A stretch of 64,000 nt of DNA from Nitrospira sp. (GTDB lineage Bacteria; Nitrospirota; Nitrospiria; Nitrospirales; Nitrospiraceae), in assembly GCA_024331045.1 (NCBI GenBank), contig JANDJC010000010.1:1-64000 (forward strand), in the 5' to 3' direction. Each line of letters starts with the position of its first letter. The stretch's first letter is position 1. Below, in pieces: positions 16,749-26,384 of the stretch. The translations under genes and the position numbers were made by a program. The notes beneath the pieces were generated by a model, which was given only the letters and a program-made list of their open reading frames with translations, was not told the DNA's origin and ran no database searches.

Positions 16749-17687
16749 TCATGCGCCAGCCCCCAGTCGCTCACCAACACTGAGTCGGTGGCCTGCCAGA
16801 TATTGACCGACCGTCATCCGCTTCGAATTGGCTATTTGGAGTTCGTGGAGTTCCAAAACGCCGTCCCCCGTGGCCACCTTGATCGACTGTTTCGTGACAG
16901 CCAACACCGTCCCAGGCTGACCCGTGGTGGGCTCTTGCACGGCCACTGCTTTCCAAATCATCCACCGATCAGCGCCATGGAAGGTATAGGCACCTGGCCA
17001 GGGCGACAGCCCCCTGATGCGATTGACCAAGGCCGTGGCACTCATTGTCCACTGAATTTCCCCGTCCTCTTTTTTGAGGATCGGGGCCAGGGTTGCCTGA
17101 CTATGGTCTTGGGGAATCGGTCTGATCGTGCCCGCCTTAAGCCCGGCGATCGTTTGCATCAGCAACTCTCCTCCTAGCTTGGCTAAACGGGGAGCGAGAG
17201 TGCTGGTCGTATCGTCTGGCAAGATAGGAATCTTCGCTTGAAGCAAGATCGGGCCAGTATCCATACCTTCGTCCATCTGCATGGTGGTGATGCCCGTCTC
17301 GGTCTCTCCGTTGATCAACGCCCATTGAATCGGAGCAGCTCCCCGGTACTTCGGCAGCAATGAGCCGTGCACGTTGACACAGCCCAAAGGAGGCAGATTG
17401 AGAATCGGCGCATGGAGGATCCGCCCGAAGGCGGCAACGGCAATCAAATCCGGCTTCCAGCCGGCCAGGATTTCCAGAAAGTCCGGCGTCCTCATTTTCA
17501 ACGGTTGAACGACAGGAATGCCCGCTTGTTCGGCAATCACCTTGACAGGAGGCGGTACAAGCATCTGCCCTCGCCCTTTGGGTCGATCGGGCTGGGTCAC
17601 CACCCCAACGACATGATCGTCAGATCGGAGCAATGCTTGCAGGGACGGGACCGCAAAGTCCGGCGTCCCCATAAAGACAATTCGCAT
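16749..17687 (-). CDS. fmt: Methionyl-tRNA formyltransferase
   Basis: It formylates Met-tRNA-fMet for initiation, using 10-formyltetrahydrofolate. The 312-residue protein begins MRIVFMGTPDFAVPSL and contains the formyltransferase signature NVHGSLLPKYRGAAPIQWAL (catalytic Asn, His and downstream Asp) and a C-terminal OB-like domain (IRGLSPWPGAY). It heads the fmt-rsmB-rpe-pheST operon. The initiator tRNA gene lies about 100 bases upstream on the other strand. Confidence 0.97.
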   Translation of the reverse strand: MRIVFMGTPDFAVPSLQALLRSDDHVVGVVTQPDRPKGRGQMLVPPPVKVIAEQAGIPVVQPLKMRTPDFLEILAGWKPDLIAVAAFGRILHAPILNLPPLGCVNVHGSLLPKYRGAAPIQWALINGETETGITTMQMDEGMDTGPILLQAKIPILPDDTTSTLAPRLAKLGGELLMQTIAGLKAGTIRPIPQDHSQATLAPILKKEDGEIQWTMSATALVNRIRGLSPWPGAYTFHGADRWMIWKAVAVQEPTTGQPGTVLAVTKQSIKVATGDGVLELHELQIANSKRMTVGQYLAGHRLSVGERLGAGA

Positions 17688-17753
17688 GATATGCCTTTAA
17701 CACTGCCTCGACCGAATTACAATGGCGGCAGTCACTCCCCCAGCATCGTCGGC

Positions 17754-17782
17754 TTGACTCAACCTTCTGCCCTTTGTTAGCA
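17754..17782 (+). promoter_or_regulatory. Promoter of tRNA-fMet
   Basis: TTGACT (17754-17759), 17 bases, then TTAGCA (17777-17782), six bases before the mature tRNA 5' end. The -10 TTAGCAT and spacing are the same as for tRNA-Val in this window. Confidence 0.55.
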
Positions 17783-17788
17783 TCGGCG

Positions 17789-17865
<77 letters not shown>

Positions 17866-18221
17866 GCCATTTACGACATTCTCCCCCCATTCCCAAGCCA
17901 GTTTCCCAAGCCAATTCGCCATGCTCACGGGGATGCATCGGGCTGAAACCATCCCCCAGCCCGACTCCGTCCTCCCTCATACCATAATCTGTTGTCTGAG
18001 ATCTCGAATCAAGTGAGCAAGCAACCATCGGAATGCCCGGAATGCCGCGCCGCCACAGGCAACCGTCTGCCGTCGTCACAGACAATCGTCGCCTGAGTCG
18101 GGCAAAACGGTCGTCTCCAGCCTGCCGGACAATCTGGTAGAAATGAAGAGCCAGGTAAGACCGTCGCGATTGCGACGATTCGAAGAAGCTGTTGGGCAAT
18201 CGAAGCAAATAGGAGTTTATT
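17866..18221. other. Non-coding gap between tRNA-fMet and the amoC terminator
   Basis: No supported gene. A 128-codon minus-strand frame (17822-18208) ends inside the antisense of the tRNA and is the well-known VAGRGFEPLTFGL artefact. No clear T-rich terminator for the tRNA was found. Confidence 0.6.
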
Positions 18222-18264
18222 AAAAAATCAGAGGGCCGACTTCATGATCCAAGCCAGCCCTCTG
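18222..18264 (-). terminator. Intrinsic terminator of amoC
   Basis: On the minus strand CAGAGGGC (18257-18264) pairs with GCCCTCTG (18229-18236), an eight-base stem, and is followed by ATTTTTTA. It lies 69 bases after the amoC stop. On the plus strand the same hairpin is followed by GTCCTTTT and may also act weakly there. Confidence 0.85.
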
Positions 18265-18332
18265 GTCCTTTTGTGGGTAGAGGGCAGTCACGTGACCGCC
18301 CCTTTTGTCTTAGTCGCTGTGTTAGTCGTGTA

Positions 18333-19142
18333 TTAATAGCCTGCTTTGGCGTTGGGGTTGACCTGGCTGGGGAACGGATCCAGGATGCTCTTGGGCGCCC
18401 CGTTCCAAATCACATCCGCCAGGTTCGACATGCGGCTGACAATCTGCGCCGCCACGCCCCCGGCCGCCCCGAACAACCCGCACCAGCCCAACGTCACAAA
18501 GCCCCAATGCAACGGCGCCGCAAACAACTCGTCCACAAACCAAAACGCATGGCCCCACTCATTGAGCCCCACGTTCGGCAAAATGAACATCGGCCCCACC
18601 ACCGCCGCCACTAACGGAAACGACGTCGCCTGGTTATACAACGGCAACCGCGTCTGCGCATACAGATAGCTCGACACCCCACACGTAATGTACAACGGGA
18701 ACGTCCCATAAAACGCCACAATGTGGCTCGCCGTAAAACTCGTGTCCCGAATGATCACTTGATGCCACGCCGCATCCTGCTCCAACGTGTAGCTGCCCGC
18801 ATAATACACCCCCCACACATAGCAGGCCAACCACCCCATCCAGTAAAAATACCGCTTCAACTCCGTCTTCGGATCCAAATTCGCTAAATTCCGATCCCGC
18901 GTCACCCAAATCCACCCCACCGCCACCGCAAAGAAAATCGCATTCGCCACCACGTTGAACCGCCACAACCCCATCCACACCGCATCAAACTCCGGCGTCA
19001 TCGAGTCCAACCCGTGCGAATACCCAAACGTCCGCTGATACAACACCCAAAAAATCCCAATCGCTAACATCGCAAACCAGCCAATCTTCCACGGCCGCGA
19101 ATCATACCACTGCGAAATATCATAACCCCGCTCTGCCGCCAT
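18333..19142 (-). CDS. amoC: Ammonia monooxygenase subunit C, stand-alone copy
   Basis: AmoC is a membrane subunit of the copper ammonia monooxygenase that oxidises ammonia to hydroxylamine. The 269-residue protein has about six hydrophobic segments and the conserved metal ligands Asp123-x3-His127-x12-His140 (EQDAAWHQ ... [10 protein letters not shown]), the spacing of Asp156/His160/His173 in methanotroph PmoC. No amoA or amoB is adjacent: it is a singleton with its own promoter, leader and terminator. GGAGGG lies seven bases before the ATG. Third codon positions are almost all G or T (GCG, GTG, ACG, TTG, GAT, ATT), unlike the C-rich neighbours, which suggests separate ancestry. PmoC is the alternative reading; sequence style and context favour AmoC of a comammox Nitrospira. 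Confidence 0.95.
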   Translation of the reverse strand: MAAERGYDISQWYDSRPWKIGWFAMLAIGIFWVLYQRTFGYSHGLDSMTPEFDAVWMGLWRFNVVANAIFFAVAVGWIWVTRDRNLANLDPKTELKRYFYWMGWLACYVWGVYYAGSYTLEQDAAWHQVIIRDTSFTASHIVAFYGTFPLYITCGVSSYLYAQTRLPLYNQATSFPLVAAVVGPMFILPNVGLNEWGHAFWFVDELFAAPLHWGFVTLGWCGLFGAAGGVAAQIVSRMSNLADVIWNGAPKSILDPFPSQVNPNAKAGY

Positions 19143-19196
19143 AATGAATCCCTCCTTCCTTAAGAATGCTCAAAGGTAGTTATGGTTGCCTGTTCG

Positions 19197-19222
19197 TTTG
19201 ACAACTCGGTAATTTTGACAAC
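19197..19222. repeat. Direct repeat in the amoC leader
   Basis: TTTGACAAC occurs at 19197-19205 and again at 19214-19222, a 17-base period, in the predicted 5' untranslated region of amoC about 55-80 bases before the start codon. In the amoC direction it reads GTTGTCAAA twice. It could be a regulator site or part of an RNA structure; no function can be read from the sequence alone. Confidence 0.5.
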
Positions 19223-19302
19223 CTTGTCTTCCTACCCCGCTTCTTTAAAGCCTACTACTCCCTATTACGTTAGATGAAAAACCATGGGGCAATGGCACTA
19301 AC

Positions 19303-19332
19303 ATTATATCTCTTCCTTGATTTCGAATGCAA
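19303..19332 (-). promoter_or_regulatory. Promoter of amoC
   Basis: On the minus strand TTGCAT (19327-19332) is followed after 18 bases by a perfect TATAAT (19303-19308). Transcription would start near 19296, giving a leader of about 150 bases, long for a single membrane-subunit gene. Confidence 0.7.
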
Positions 19333-19962
19333 GGATTAGAGGTATTAACCAACATCTCGTCATTTTTAAGTTTTAAGGCGGTTTTACTTTTTGCTTCAGC
19401 CTCTTAACAAATTTACACTACGACGCACACAGCGCCGCCATTTTGGTCAGTTGGCCCAGGATCTGCCCTATTTTTGTATCACATTCTTGTATCACATCCG
19501 GGATCTAATTCTCTAACCCTTTGGCGGAGCGGAGACGTGCCGACAGGACATATCCCTCCCCTCCTTAGGGGAGGGAACCTTTACCTTGCGGCAGCTCGCT
19601 CATAGTTCTCTCTCTTGACTTCGTATCCTTAAAGAAAAGTCTAGAAAAGACTGTTCGAGCAGCGTGGCTTTCCCCTTCTCCATTTTCGGCTCCAACACGT
19701 GCACGTGCTTTCGGCTCAAACACGTGTGCTTTCGCTAGCCGGATTGGCGAGACGTCCTGACCCATCGCCTGCGAGCCAGAGATTGTGGGTGGTGACAAGG
19801 GGGCCCCTTGTAACTTCTCAACATCACCTGAATCAAGATCCCCTCTCTCCCCGAAAGAACCCTCTCCGCTATCAAGCATCAAACACAAAGACCACCGACA
19901 CCGGTCTCGCTTTAAGGCAAAGAGGCGAGGGTAGGCATCGCTTGCAGAGAACCCTTTGGACT
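19333..19962. other. Long non-coding gap upstream of amoC
   Basis: I find no convincing gene in these 630 bases. Contents: TTTTAAGTTTTAAG (19364-19377, also at 7364-7377), a duplicated TTGTATCACAT around 19475-19497, a hairpin TCCCTCCCC/GGGGAGGGA near 19554-19577, and two CACGTG-rich units with TGCTTTCG near 19694-19734. A 107-codon minus-strand frame (19565-19888) lacks a ribosome-binding site and protein-like composition. Confidence 0.5.
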
Positions 19963-21186
19963 TTACCCCTTGGGTTGATCAAGATCAAAGGCTGTGTGCA
20001 GTGCTCGCATCGCCAGCTCCAAATACTTTTCTTCAATTACACAGGAAATCTTGATCTCGGAGGTGCTGATCATCATGATGTTGATTCCCTCCCGTGAAAG
20101 CACCTCAAACATTTTCGCTGCCACGCCAGAATGCGATCGCATCCCCACGCCAACTAAGGAGACCTTGGCGATGGCCTCGGTAATGGACACAGACTTGGCC
20201 TCAATATCCTTGGCCACCCCTTGGATAATTGGTTCAGCCTTCCTGAGATCGGCCCGGGGGATTGTAAACGACACGTCCGTCAACGAGGCCTGACTCACAT
20301 TCTGGATGATCATGTCAACATTGATGTGAGCGTGAGCAACAGCTCCGAAAATCCTCGCGGCGATACCCGGCTTGTCTGGCACACCCACAATCGTGATTTT
20401 GGCCTGATTGCGGTCCCCTGTAACCCCCGCCACCGCCACCGCTTCCATATCTGCATCTTCTTTTGTCACAAGCGTTCCCTTTCCCTCTCGAAAGCTTGAA
20501 TTGACCTCGACCGGCACATTGAACTTCGCCGCGAATTCGACCGATCTGGCTTGAAGCACCTTGGCACCCAAACTGGCCATTTCCAACATTTCTTCATAGC
20601 AAATCTTATCAATACGCCTGGCTGCCGGCACAATATTGGGGTCGGCTGTGTACACGCCGTCCACGTCCGTGAAGATAATGCAGCGGTCAGCTTTCAGCGC
20701 CGCCGCCAACGCGACGGCGGAGAGATCAGACCCTCCCCGACCAAGGGTGGTCACATCTGACTTTTCATTAATCCCCTGAAACCCTGCCACTACCGGAACG
20801 ATTCCCTCTTTCAGCGCCTCGCGAATTCGCTCCGCCGACACCCGCGCGATGCGCGCTTTGGTGTGAGCACTATCGGTTAGAATGCCAACCTGCCTCCCTG
20901 TATAGGATCGCGCATTGATACCACGCCCCCTCAGTTCCATGGCTAACAGGGCGATAGTGACCCGTTCGCCGGTCGAAAGGAGCATATCCAGCTCCCGTTC
21001 GTCCGGATTGGGCGTCACCTCGTGGGCAAGCTTAATCAAACGGTCTGTCTCTCCGCTCATCGCTGAGAGCACCACAACCACCTGATGTCCCTCTCTAAGA
21101 GCCCTGACGACACGATCAGCCACGCGATGAATGCGTTCGATTGAGCCGACGGAGGTACCGCCGTACTTTTGGACAATGAGCGCCAT
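19963..21186 (-). CDS. lysC: Aspartate kinase
   Basis: It makes aspartyl phosphate, the first step to lysine, methionine and threonine. The 407-residue protein begins [14 protein letters not shown], has the kinase segments [15 protein letters not shown] and [12 protein letters not shown], and ends with two ACT domains (from about residue 265) that bind lysine and/or threonine for feedback control. The longer frame to 21369 lies within the apgM-like gene and adds 61 unrelated residues. It is the last gene of the alaC-hom-thrC-apgM-lysC operon, seven bases after the preceding stop. Confidence 0.96.
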   Translation of the reverse strand: MALIVQKYGGTSVGSIERIHRVADRVVRALREGHQVVVVLSAMSGETDRLIKLAHEVTPNPDERELDMLLSTGERVTIALLAMELRGRGINARSYTGRQVGILTDSAHTKARIARVSAERIREALKEGIVPVVAGFQGINEKSDVTTLGRGGSDLSAVALAAALKADRCIIFTDVDGVYTADPNIVPAARRIDKICYEEMLEMASLGAKVLQARSVEFAAKFNVPVEVNSSFREGKGTLVTKEDADMEAVAVAGVTGDRNQAKITIVGVPDKPGIAARIFGAVAHAHINVDMIIQNVSQASLTDVSFTIPRADLRKAEPIIQGVAKDIEAKSVSITEAIAKVSLVGVGMRSHSGVAAKMFEVLSREGINIMMISTSEIKISCVIEEKYLELAMRALHTAFDLDQPKG

Positions 21187-21193
21187 GGGAGTT

Positions 21194-22402
21194 TTATCCG
21201 TTTGAAAAGAGCCGGTTGATAAACTTCGTGGCATCCCTGGGAGCAAGGCCGAGCGCCTGTGCATCTGACTCAGTAAAGCGCCGGCTTGGAGATGCCCCCC
21301 CTTTCGGACCGCCCTCTCCAAAGACATAGAGCGCGAATCCCTCAGCCTTACCATGGTCGCACACGACAAAATACCGATACGGCCCCTGCCGTTCTAATCC
21401 CTCGATCAAGGGACCGACCAGTTCGCGATCAAACGCTTCAATGCCAAGGACTTTGGCCTTTGGGTTGGTGCTCTGAAGTGCCTCATCTGTCAAACCGGCA
21501 TGGACATACACAAAATCCTTTTTGGCACATTCCTCCAGAGCGACGGCCGCCCGAGCCCGGAGGTCTCCCCCAGCCAGTCGTTCCGTATCAACCGCCTCCA
21601 ACCCCGAGGCAATACCGATTCCGCGATGGACATCGCTGGTGGCAACCACGGCTCCTTTGACACGATATTTTTCGGGGAGACTGGGCCACAGAACCGCCCG
21701 TCCTTCACCCCACAACCACACACAGTTGGCCGGTTTCTTTCCTGCGGCCAACCGCTCGTCATTGACAGGATGGTAGCGCAGGATCTGATAGGCAGCGTCC
21801 ATCAATTTGCGGAGAATATCCGAACCGTCGCCTGTCGGCAGCGCCGGTCCGATGGATTTCCCCAGGACAGTTTGGGGATCGACGCAGCGCGCCCTTGGTT
21901 TGCCATTCACCCACACCATCAGATGCCGGTGACCTGAGCCTGGATAAAATTGAATGGTCTCCGACCCCAATTGTTCATTGATGGCCTCGATTAACTCGCG
22001 GGCTTCTTCCGTTTCGATCAAGCCTGCGGTCGCATCATCCAAAATGACGTGCGGGCCTAGTTTCTTGATATCATCTCCCGGCTTTCCTCCCTCGGGCCGC
22101 AGAGTCACCATGGTGCACCGATACACTACATCTTGCTCCGTCACCGACACACCCAAGCTGAGTGCTTCCAGTGGACCAGGCCCCTGGTAGTATTTCTTGG
22201 GGTCATAACCGAGAATCGCTGTGCCGCTCGCGCCACTTCCATGAAGCACTCCCTCCGCGTGAATGACTAGCTGCCCCAATTCTCCCTGTTGCGCCAAACG
22301 GTCGAGATTCGGAGTCACAGAAGCCTCAAGCGGTGTGCGTCCCCCCAGTTCTGGGAGCGGCTGTCCGGCCATCCCCCCGCCGTGAAGGATCAGATATTTC
22401 AT
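21194..22402 (-). CDS. ApgM-like phosphoglycerate mutase homologue, proposed homoserine kinase analogue
   Basis: The 402-residue protein has the archaeal-type 2,3-bisphosphoglycerate-independent phosphoglycerate mutase signature ([35 protein letters not shown]). Residues that bind metal or phosphate in typical ApgM are changed: the N-terminal PDGMAD is HGGGMAG, PGSD is HGSG, and the DEAGH-type segment is DEALQS, although CDHGK is kept. Families like this next to hom and thrC have been proposed as functional analogues of homoserine kinase. No thrB is visible in the window, and the gene is 16 bases after thrC. The function is an inference from position; ordinary glycolytic mutase activity seems unlikely. 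Confidence 0.85.
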   Translation of the reverse strand: MKYLILHGGGMAGQPLPELGGRTPLEASVTPNLDRLAQQGELGQLVIHAEGVLHGSGASGTAILGYDPKKYYQGPGPLEALSLGVSVTEQDVVYRCTMVTLRPEGGKPGDDIKKLGPHVILDDATAGLIETEEARELIEAINEQLGSETIQFYPGSGHRHLMVWVNGKPRARCVDPQTVLGKSIGPALPTGDGSDILRKLMDAAYQILRYHPVNDERLAAGKKPANCVWLWGEGRAVLWPSLPEKYRVKGAVVATSDVHRGIGIASGLEAVDTERLAGGDLRARAAVALEECAKKDFVYVHAGLTDEALQSTNPKAKVLGIEAFDRELVGPLIEGLERQGPYRYFVVCDHGKAEGFALYVFGEGGPKGGASPSRRFTESDAQALGLAPRDATKFINRLFSNG

Positions 22403-22418
22403 CGGAGCTCCTCCGGAC

Positions 22419-23477
22419 TTATTGCTCTAGCAAACGGGCGACGTCCTCCCGTGTCGCCTTAACGGTTGTCGGTTGTTTGGAAACGCTGATCGCAATATCG
22501 GCATCCTTCAACCCATGCCCTGTGAGCGTGCACACCACCACATCTCCTTCCCGCAACGCTCCAGCTCGATACAATTTGGCGACCCCCGCTACGGACGCCG
22601 CAGAAGCCGGCTCGCAAAAGACCCCTTCCGTCCGCGCCACAGTGGTGTAAGCAGAGAGGATCTCCTCGTCGGTCACCATGTCAATGGCTCCCGAAGATTC
22701 TTTGATGGCCTGCAGTGCAGAGGACCAACTCGCGGGATTGCCGATTCGGATAGCCGTTGCCACCGTCTGCGGTTGTTCGACCACCCGCCCCAAAACGATT
22801 GGAGCAGCGCCCGCGGCCTGAAACCCCATCATGCGGGGCAACCTTGTGATTTGATTAGCCGCCCGATACTCACGGTACCCCTTCCAGTAAGCCGTGATAT
22901 TGCCGGCATTGCCGACCGGCAACACATGGAGCATCGGTGCATCTCCCAATTGATCACAAACCTCAAACGCGGCGGTTTTTTGCCCCTCAATTCGGAAAGG
23001 ATTCACCGAATTGACCAGCTCGATCTGGCACGACGCCGCGAGTTCCCTTACGAGCGCTAACGCTTGATCAAAGTTCCCTTCGATCTGGATGACCGTCGCA
23101 TGATGCATCATGGCTTGAGAGAGTTTGCCCAGCGCGATTTTCCCCGCTGGGATCAAGACGTACACGGCCAAGCCAGCGCGCGCTCCATATGCTGCCGCCG
23201 AAGCCGACGTATTACCGGTTGACGCGCACATCACAGCGCGAACCCCACGTTCCACGGCTTTGGAGATAGCCAGCGTCATGCCCCGATCTTTAAAGGAGCC
23301 GGTCGGATTGACCCCCTCAAACTTGAGGTAGAGTTCGATGCCGGGAGCGATGGTCTGGGCCAAGCGAACCGCACGGATGAGCGGCGTGTTGCCTTCCAAC
23401 AGTGTTACGACTGGTGTCTTCTCGGACACCGGGAGAAATTTGCGATACTCCTCGATGATGCCTAGCCATCGATTCAT
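22419..23477 (-). CDS. thrC: Threonine synthase
   Basis: It converts O-phosphohomoserine to threonine with pyridoxal phosphate. The 352-residue fold-type II enzyme has the PLP lysine in [11 protein letters not shown] (about residue 60), [19 protein letters not shown], the glycine-rich phosphate loop [14 protein letters not shown] and a C-terminal [13 protein letters not shown] 23477 matches the usual N-terminus; a longer frame to 23588 runs into hom. Its substrate must come from a homoserine kinase, which the apgM-like gene next door may replace. Confidence 0.96.
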   Translation of the reverse strand: MNRWLGIIEEYRKFLPVSEKTPVVTLLEGNTPLIRAVRLAQTIAPGIELYLKFEGVNPTGSFKDRGMTLAISKAVERGVRAVMCASTGNTSASAAAYGARAGLAVYVLIPAGKIALGKLSQAMMHHATVIQIEGNFDQALALVRELAASCQIELVNSVNPFRIEGQKTAAFEVCDQLGDAPMLHVLPVGNAGNITAYWKGYREYRAANQITRLPRMMGFQAAGAAPIVLGRVVEQPQTVATAIRIGNPASWSSALQAIKESSGAIDMVTDEEILSAYTTVARTEGVFCEPASAASVAGVAKLYRAGALREGDVVVCTLTGHGLKDADIAISVSKQPTTVKATREDVARLLEQ

Positions 23478-23490
23478 ATCACGCGCCCCT

Positions 23491-24804
23491 TTACTCGTCC
23501 TTGCCTTCGACTCGAATGAGGGTCGCCGGGTCGGAAACAAATGGCTTGCGATTAATCTCCGCGAGCGCATTCCGCACATCACGCTCACGAGCTTGATGGG
23601 TCTTGATCACGACAGGAACCGTTTGTCCCTCCCGACGCCCCTGCTGGAGCACGGAGGAAATACTGATGCCGAAGCGGCCCAGTTCGCCCGCAATCTGCGC
23701 CAACACACCGGGTCGATCGACAACCATGAAACGCAAATAATAGAGCGAGGAAATTTCTTCCATCGGTTTCAGACGCAACGGCCGGCGTTGATCCTGCCGA
23801 AACGACGCGGCCGGAACGCGCCTCCTGGCGCCGGAAAGGATATCCCGTCCAATGGCAATGATGTCGGCGACAACGGCCTGGCCGGTTGGCATCGAACCGG
23901 CACCGCGACCGTACAAGACGATGTCGCCGACCGCTTCTCCCACTACTTGAATCGCGTTGTACACCCCGTCAACCTGCGCGATCGGAGACGTTGCCGGCAG
24001 CATGGTGGGATGCACCCTTGCCTCAATCTCACCATCCACCAGTTTTGCAATGCCGAGCAATTTGATGACCAATCCAAACGCCTTCGCGTAGGCGATATCC
24101 GTTGGCGTAATCCGTGTAATGCCCTCTGTATAAATCTCTTTAACATTGACGGGTGTGCCGAATGCCAAATTGACCAGAATCGCAAGCTTGTGCGCGGAAT
24201 CGATGCCCTCGACATCAAAGGTAGGATCCGCCTCCGCGTAACCGGCTTGCTGGGCTTCCTGCAAGACCGCGTTGAACTCATGACCCTCTTGGGTCATGCG
24301 GGACAAGATATAATTGGATGTCCCGTTGATAATGCCATAGAGGGAATAAATGGCATCTCCCGACAGCCCCTCCATCAACGATCGGATAATCGGAATTCCG
24401 CCACCGACACTGGCTTCAAACCCTATGGCGACACCTTGACGTGTCGCAGCCTCGTAAATCTCCTCGCCATGCAACGCCAGAAGCGCCTTATTGGCGGTAA
24501 CGACGTGCTTGCCAGCAGCGACGGCGTCCAGCACGATTCGCTTAGCAACATCGCAGCCGCCGATCAGCTCAGCCACGATGTCGACAGCCGGATCATGAAG
24601 GATGGCTCCGATATCCGTCGTTAAGAGGCCTGGTGGAAGTTTGATGCCGCGATCTCTGCTGATATCAAGGTCGGCGATACGAACCAACTCGACAGGAACG
24701 CCTACCCTCCGCTCAATCAGTGCGGCATGGTCAAGCAGAACTCTCGCGACACCTGTGCCGACCGTGCCAAAGCCGATCAAACCGACTCCAATGCGTGACT
24801 TCAC
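23491..24804 (-). CDS. hom: Homoserine dehydrogenase
   Basis: It reduces aspartate semialdehyde to homoserine. The 437-residue protein has an N-terminal nucleotide fold ([19 protein letters not shown]), the catalytic signature around [18 protein letters not shown] (about residue 205) and a C-terminal ACT domain ([22 protein letters not shown]) for threonine feedback. Its start overlaps the stop of the upstream aminotransferase gene by four bases, and thrC follows 13 bases on. Confidence 0.97.
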   Translation of the reverse strand: MKSRIGVGLIGFGTVGTGVARVLLDHAALIERRVGVPVELVRIADLDISRDRGIKLPPGLLTTDIGAILHDPAVDIVAELIGGCDVAKRIVLDAVAAGKHVVTANKALLALHGEEIYEAATRQGVAIGFEASVGGGIPIIRSLMEGLSGDAIYSLYGIINGTSNYILSRMTQEGHEFNAVLQEAQQAGYAEADPTFDVEGIDSAHKLAILVNLAFGTPVNVKEIYTEGITRITPTDIAYAKAFGLVIKLLGIAKLVDGEIEARVHPTMLPATSPIAQVDGVYNAIQVVGEAVGDIVLYGRGAGSMPTGQAVVADIIAIGRDILSGARRRVPAASFRQDQRRPLRLKPMEEISSLYYLRFMVVDRPGVLAQIAGELGRFGISISSVLQQGRREGQTVPVVIKTHQARERDVRNALAEINRKPFVSDPATLIRVEGKDE

Positions 24805-25997
24805 CCTTGCGCCTCGTCAAGCTTGAGCGCCTTGCGAATTCCCCGAATGGCCTGGCGAGTACGGTGCTCATTTTCTACGAGGCCAAACCGGACGTACTCA
24901 TCGCCTCCTTCGCCGAATCCAATGCCGGGAGATACCGCCACTTTGGCTTCTCTCAGCAGCAATTTCGAGAATTCCAGCGAGCCCATATGGCGGTAGGGCA
25001 AAGGGATCCGGGCCCACACAAACATCGTGGCCAACGGCTTCGCCACCTTCCACCCAATTCGGTTCAGCCCACCGACCAGAACATCGCGACGTCGTTGATA
25101 ACGCAGGACGGTCTCTCGGACGCAATCCTGCGGGCCATTCAGCGCAATCACGCTGGCGATTTGAATCGGCTGAAAAATCCCGTAATCCAAATAGCTCTTA
25201 ATTTTGGCCAGTGCTCCCACGATCTCACGATTTCCAACGCAGAACCCCACGCGCCAGCCAGGCATATTGTACGCTTTCGAGAGAGTATAGAATTCGACGC
25301 CCACATCCTTTGCCCCGGGAATTTGCAGGAAACTGGGCGCTTTGTAGCCATCAAACACCAGATCGGCGTAGGCGAGGTCGTGGATGACGATTACATGATG
25401 CGCTTTGGCAAATGCCACAATCTTCTTAAAAAATTCCAAATCGACGACGGTGGTGGTGGGGTTGTGGGGGAAATTAATAACCAATATTTTGGGACGAGGA
25501 AAGGTTTGCCGATACACGCGCATGAGCTCGTCGAAAAAATCCCGGTCCTCCCGTAATTCGATGCCTCTCACCTCCCCCCCAGCAATGATAAAGCTATACA
25601 TGTGGATCGGGTAGGTGGGAGTCGGCGTCAGCACAACATCGCCGGGGCCAATCATCGCAAGGGCCAAGTGAGCGAGACCTTCCTTGGATCCAATGGTGAC
25701 AATGGCCTCCGTCTCCGGATCAAGATCCACATCGTAGTTTCGCTTGTACCATCCACAGATGGCATGCCGCAGTTTGGTGATGCCCCGTGACGCGGAATAC
25801 CGATGGTTCTTTCCTTTTCGAGCTGCCTCGATCAGTTTCTCGACGATGTGCGGAGGAGTTGGTTGATCAGGGTTCCCCATGCCGAAATCGATGATGTCCT
25901 CGCCTCGCTGTCGAGCCTCAAGTTTGAGAGACTGAACCTGTGCAAAGACATACGGTGGAAGTCGTTTGATCCGATAGAACCCTTCCCCGATCTCCAT
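24801..25997 (-). CDS. alaC: Aminotransferase class I, AlaC-type
   Basis: This is a PLP-dependent aminotransferase, probably glutamate-pyruvate (alanine) transaminase of the AlaC/YfdZ group. The 398-residue protein begins [21 protein letters not shown] and contains [23 protein letters not shown], the PLP-lysine segment [16 protein letters not shown] and a C-terminal [10 protein letters not shown] with the substrate-carboxylate Arg. As first gene of the operon it may instead supply aspartate; the exact amino acid is not certain. A good promoter lies just upstream. Confidence 0.88.
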   Translation of the reverse strand: MEIGEGFYRIKRLPPYVFAQVQSLKLEARQRGEDIIDFGMGNPDQPTPPHIVEKLIEAARKGKNHRYSASRGITKLRHAICGWYKRNYDVDLDPETEAIVTIGSKEGLAHLALAMIGPGDVVLTPTPTYPIHMYSFIIAGGEVRGIELREDRDFFDELMRVYRQTFPRPKILVINFPHNPTTTVVDLEFFKKIVAFAKAHHVIVIHDLAYADLVFDGYKAPSFLQIPGAKDVGVEFYTLSKAYNMPGWRVGFCVGNREIVGALAKIKSYLDYGIFQPIQIASVIALNGPQDCVRETVLRYQRRRDVLVGGLNRIGWKVAKPLATMFVWARIPLPYRHMGSLEFSKLLLREAKVAVSPGIGFGEGGDEYVRFGLVENEHRTRQAIRGIRKALKLDEAQG

Positions 25998-26384
25998 GAT
26001 GCCCCTTGCCGCTCAGCCGGTGTGATTGCTGATGGGAAGGCGTATTGTATTGGATGTCCGTGGTTCAGTCAATTTACCTTGTGATTCTAGGGGGTTCTGT
26101 GCCCCCTGCTCTGAAACATCAATCCTCGCTTTTGAGAGCCCACAAGCCGTGACACCTCGGATGCGGTTGATCACTTGTTTTGATCCCTCACATGCCTCCT
26201 CAAGATCCTCCCTCCGCACGCCCTCTCATCGTCGACACACCCACACGTGAATCTATTCGCTGGCCGAAGGGGATCGGCCAACACGTTCTTGCCCCCCATC
26301 TGGCCTTTCTGTTACTAATACCAATGGCGACACTGCCCGTGGTTTTCCACTGCGTGGCCTCGTTGTTTCCCAAGTATAAATGTT
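25998..26384. other. Divergent intergenic region between alaC and pdxJ
   Basis: No supported gene. It contains the alaC promoter. Plus-strand frames here (for example 26180-26455) overlap the pdxJ start and lack coding character. No confident pdxJ promoter was found, although TATAAAT lies immediately before its ATG. Confidence 0.55.
26044..26072 (-). promoter_or_regulatory. Promoter of the alaC-hom-thrC-apgM-lysC operon
   Basis: On the minus strand TTGACT (26067-26072) and TACAAT (26044-26049) are separated by exactly 17 bases, 46 bases before the alaC start codon. Confidence 0.75.

Noticed and set aside
19565-19888. 107-codon minus-strand frame in the amoC-lysC gap
   Set aside because: No ribosome-binding site, biased composition and includes hairpin sequences; not supported as a gene.
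23338-24624. 428-codon plus-strand frame opposite hom
   Set aside because: Antisense to homoserine dehydrogenase, which has all family motifs; the frame reflects GC bias.
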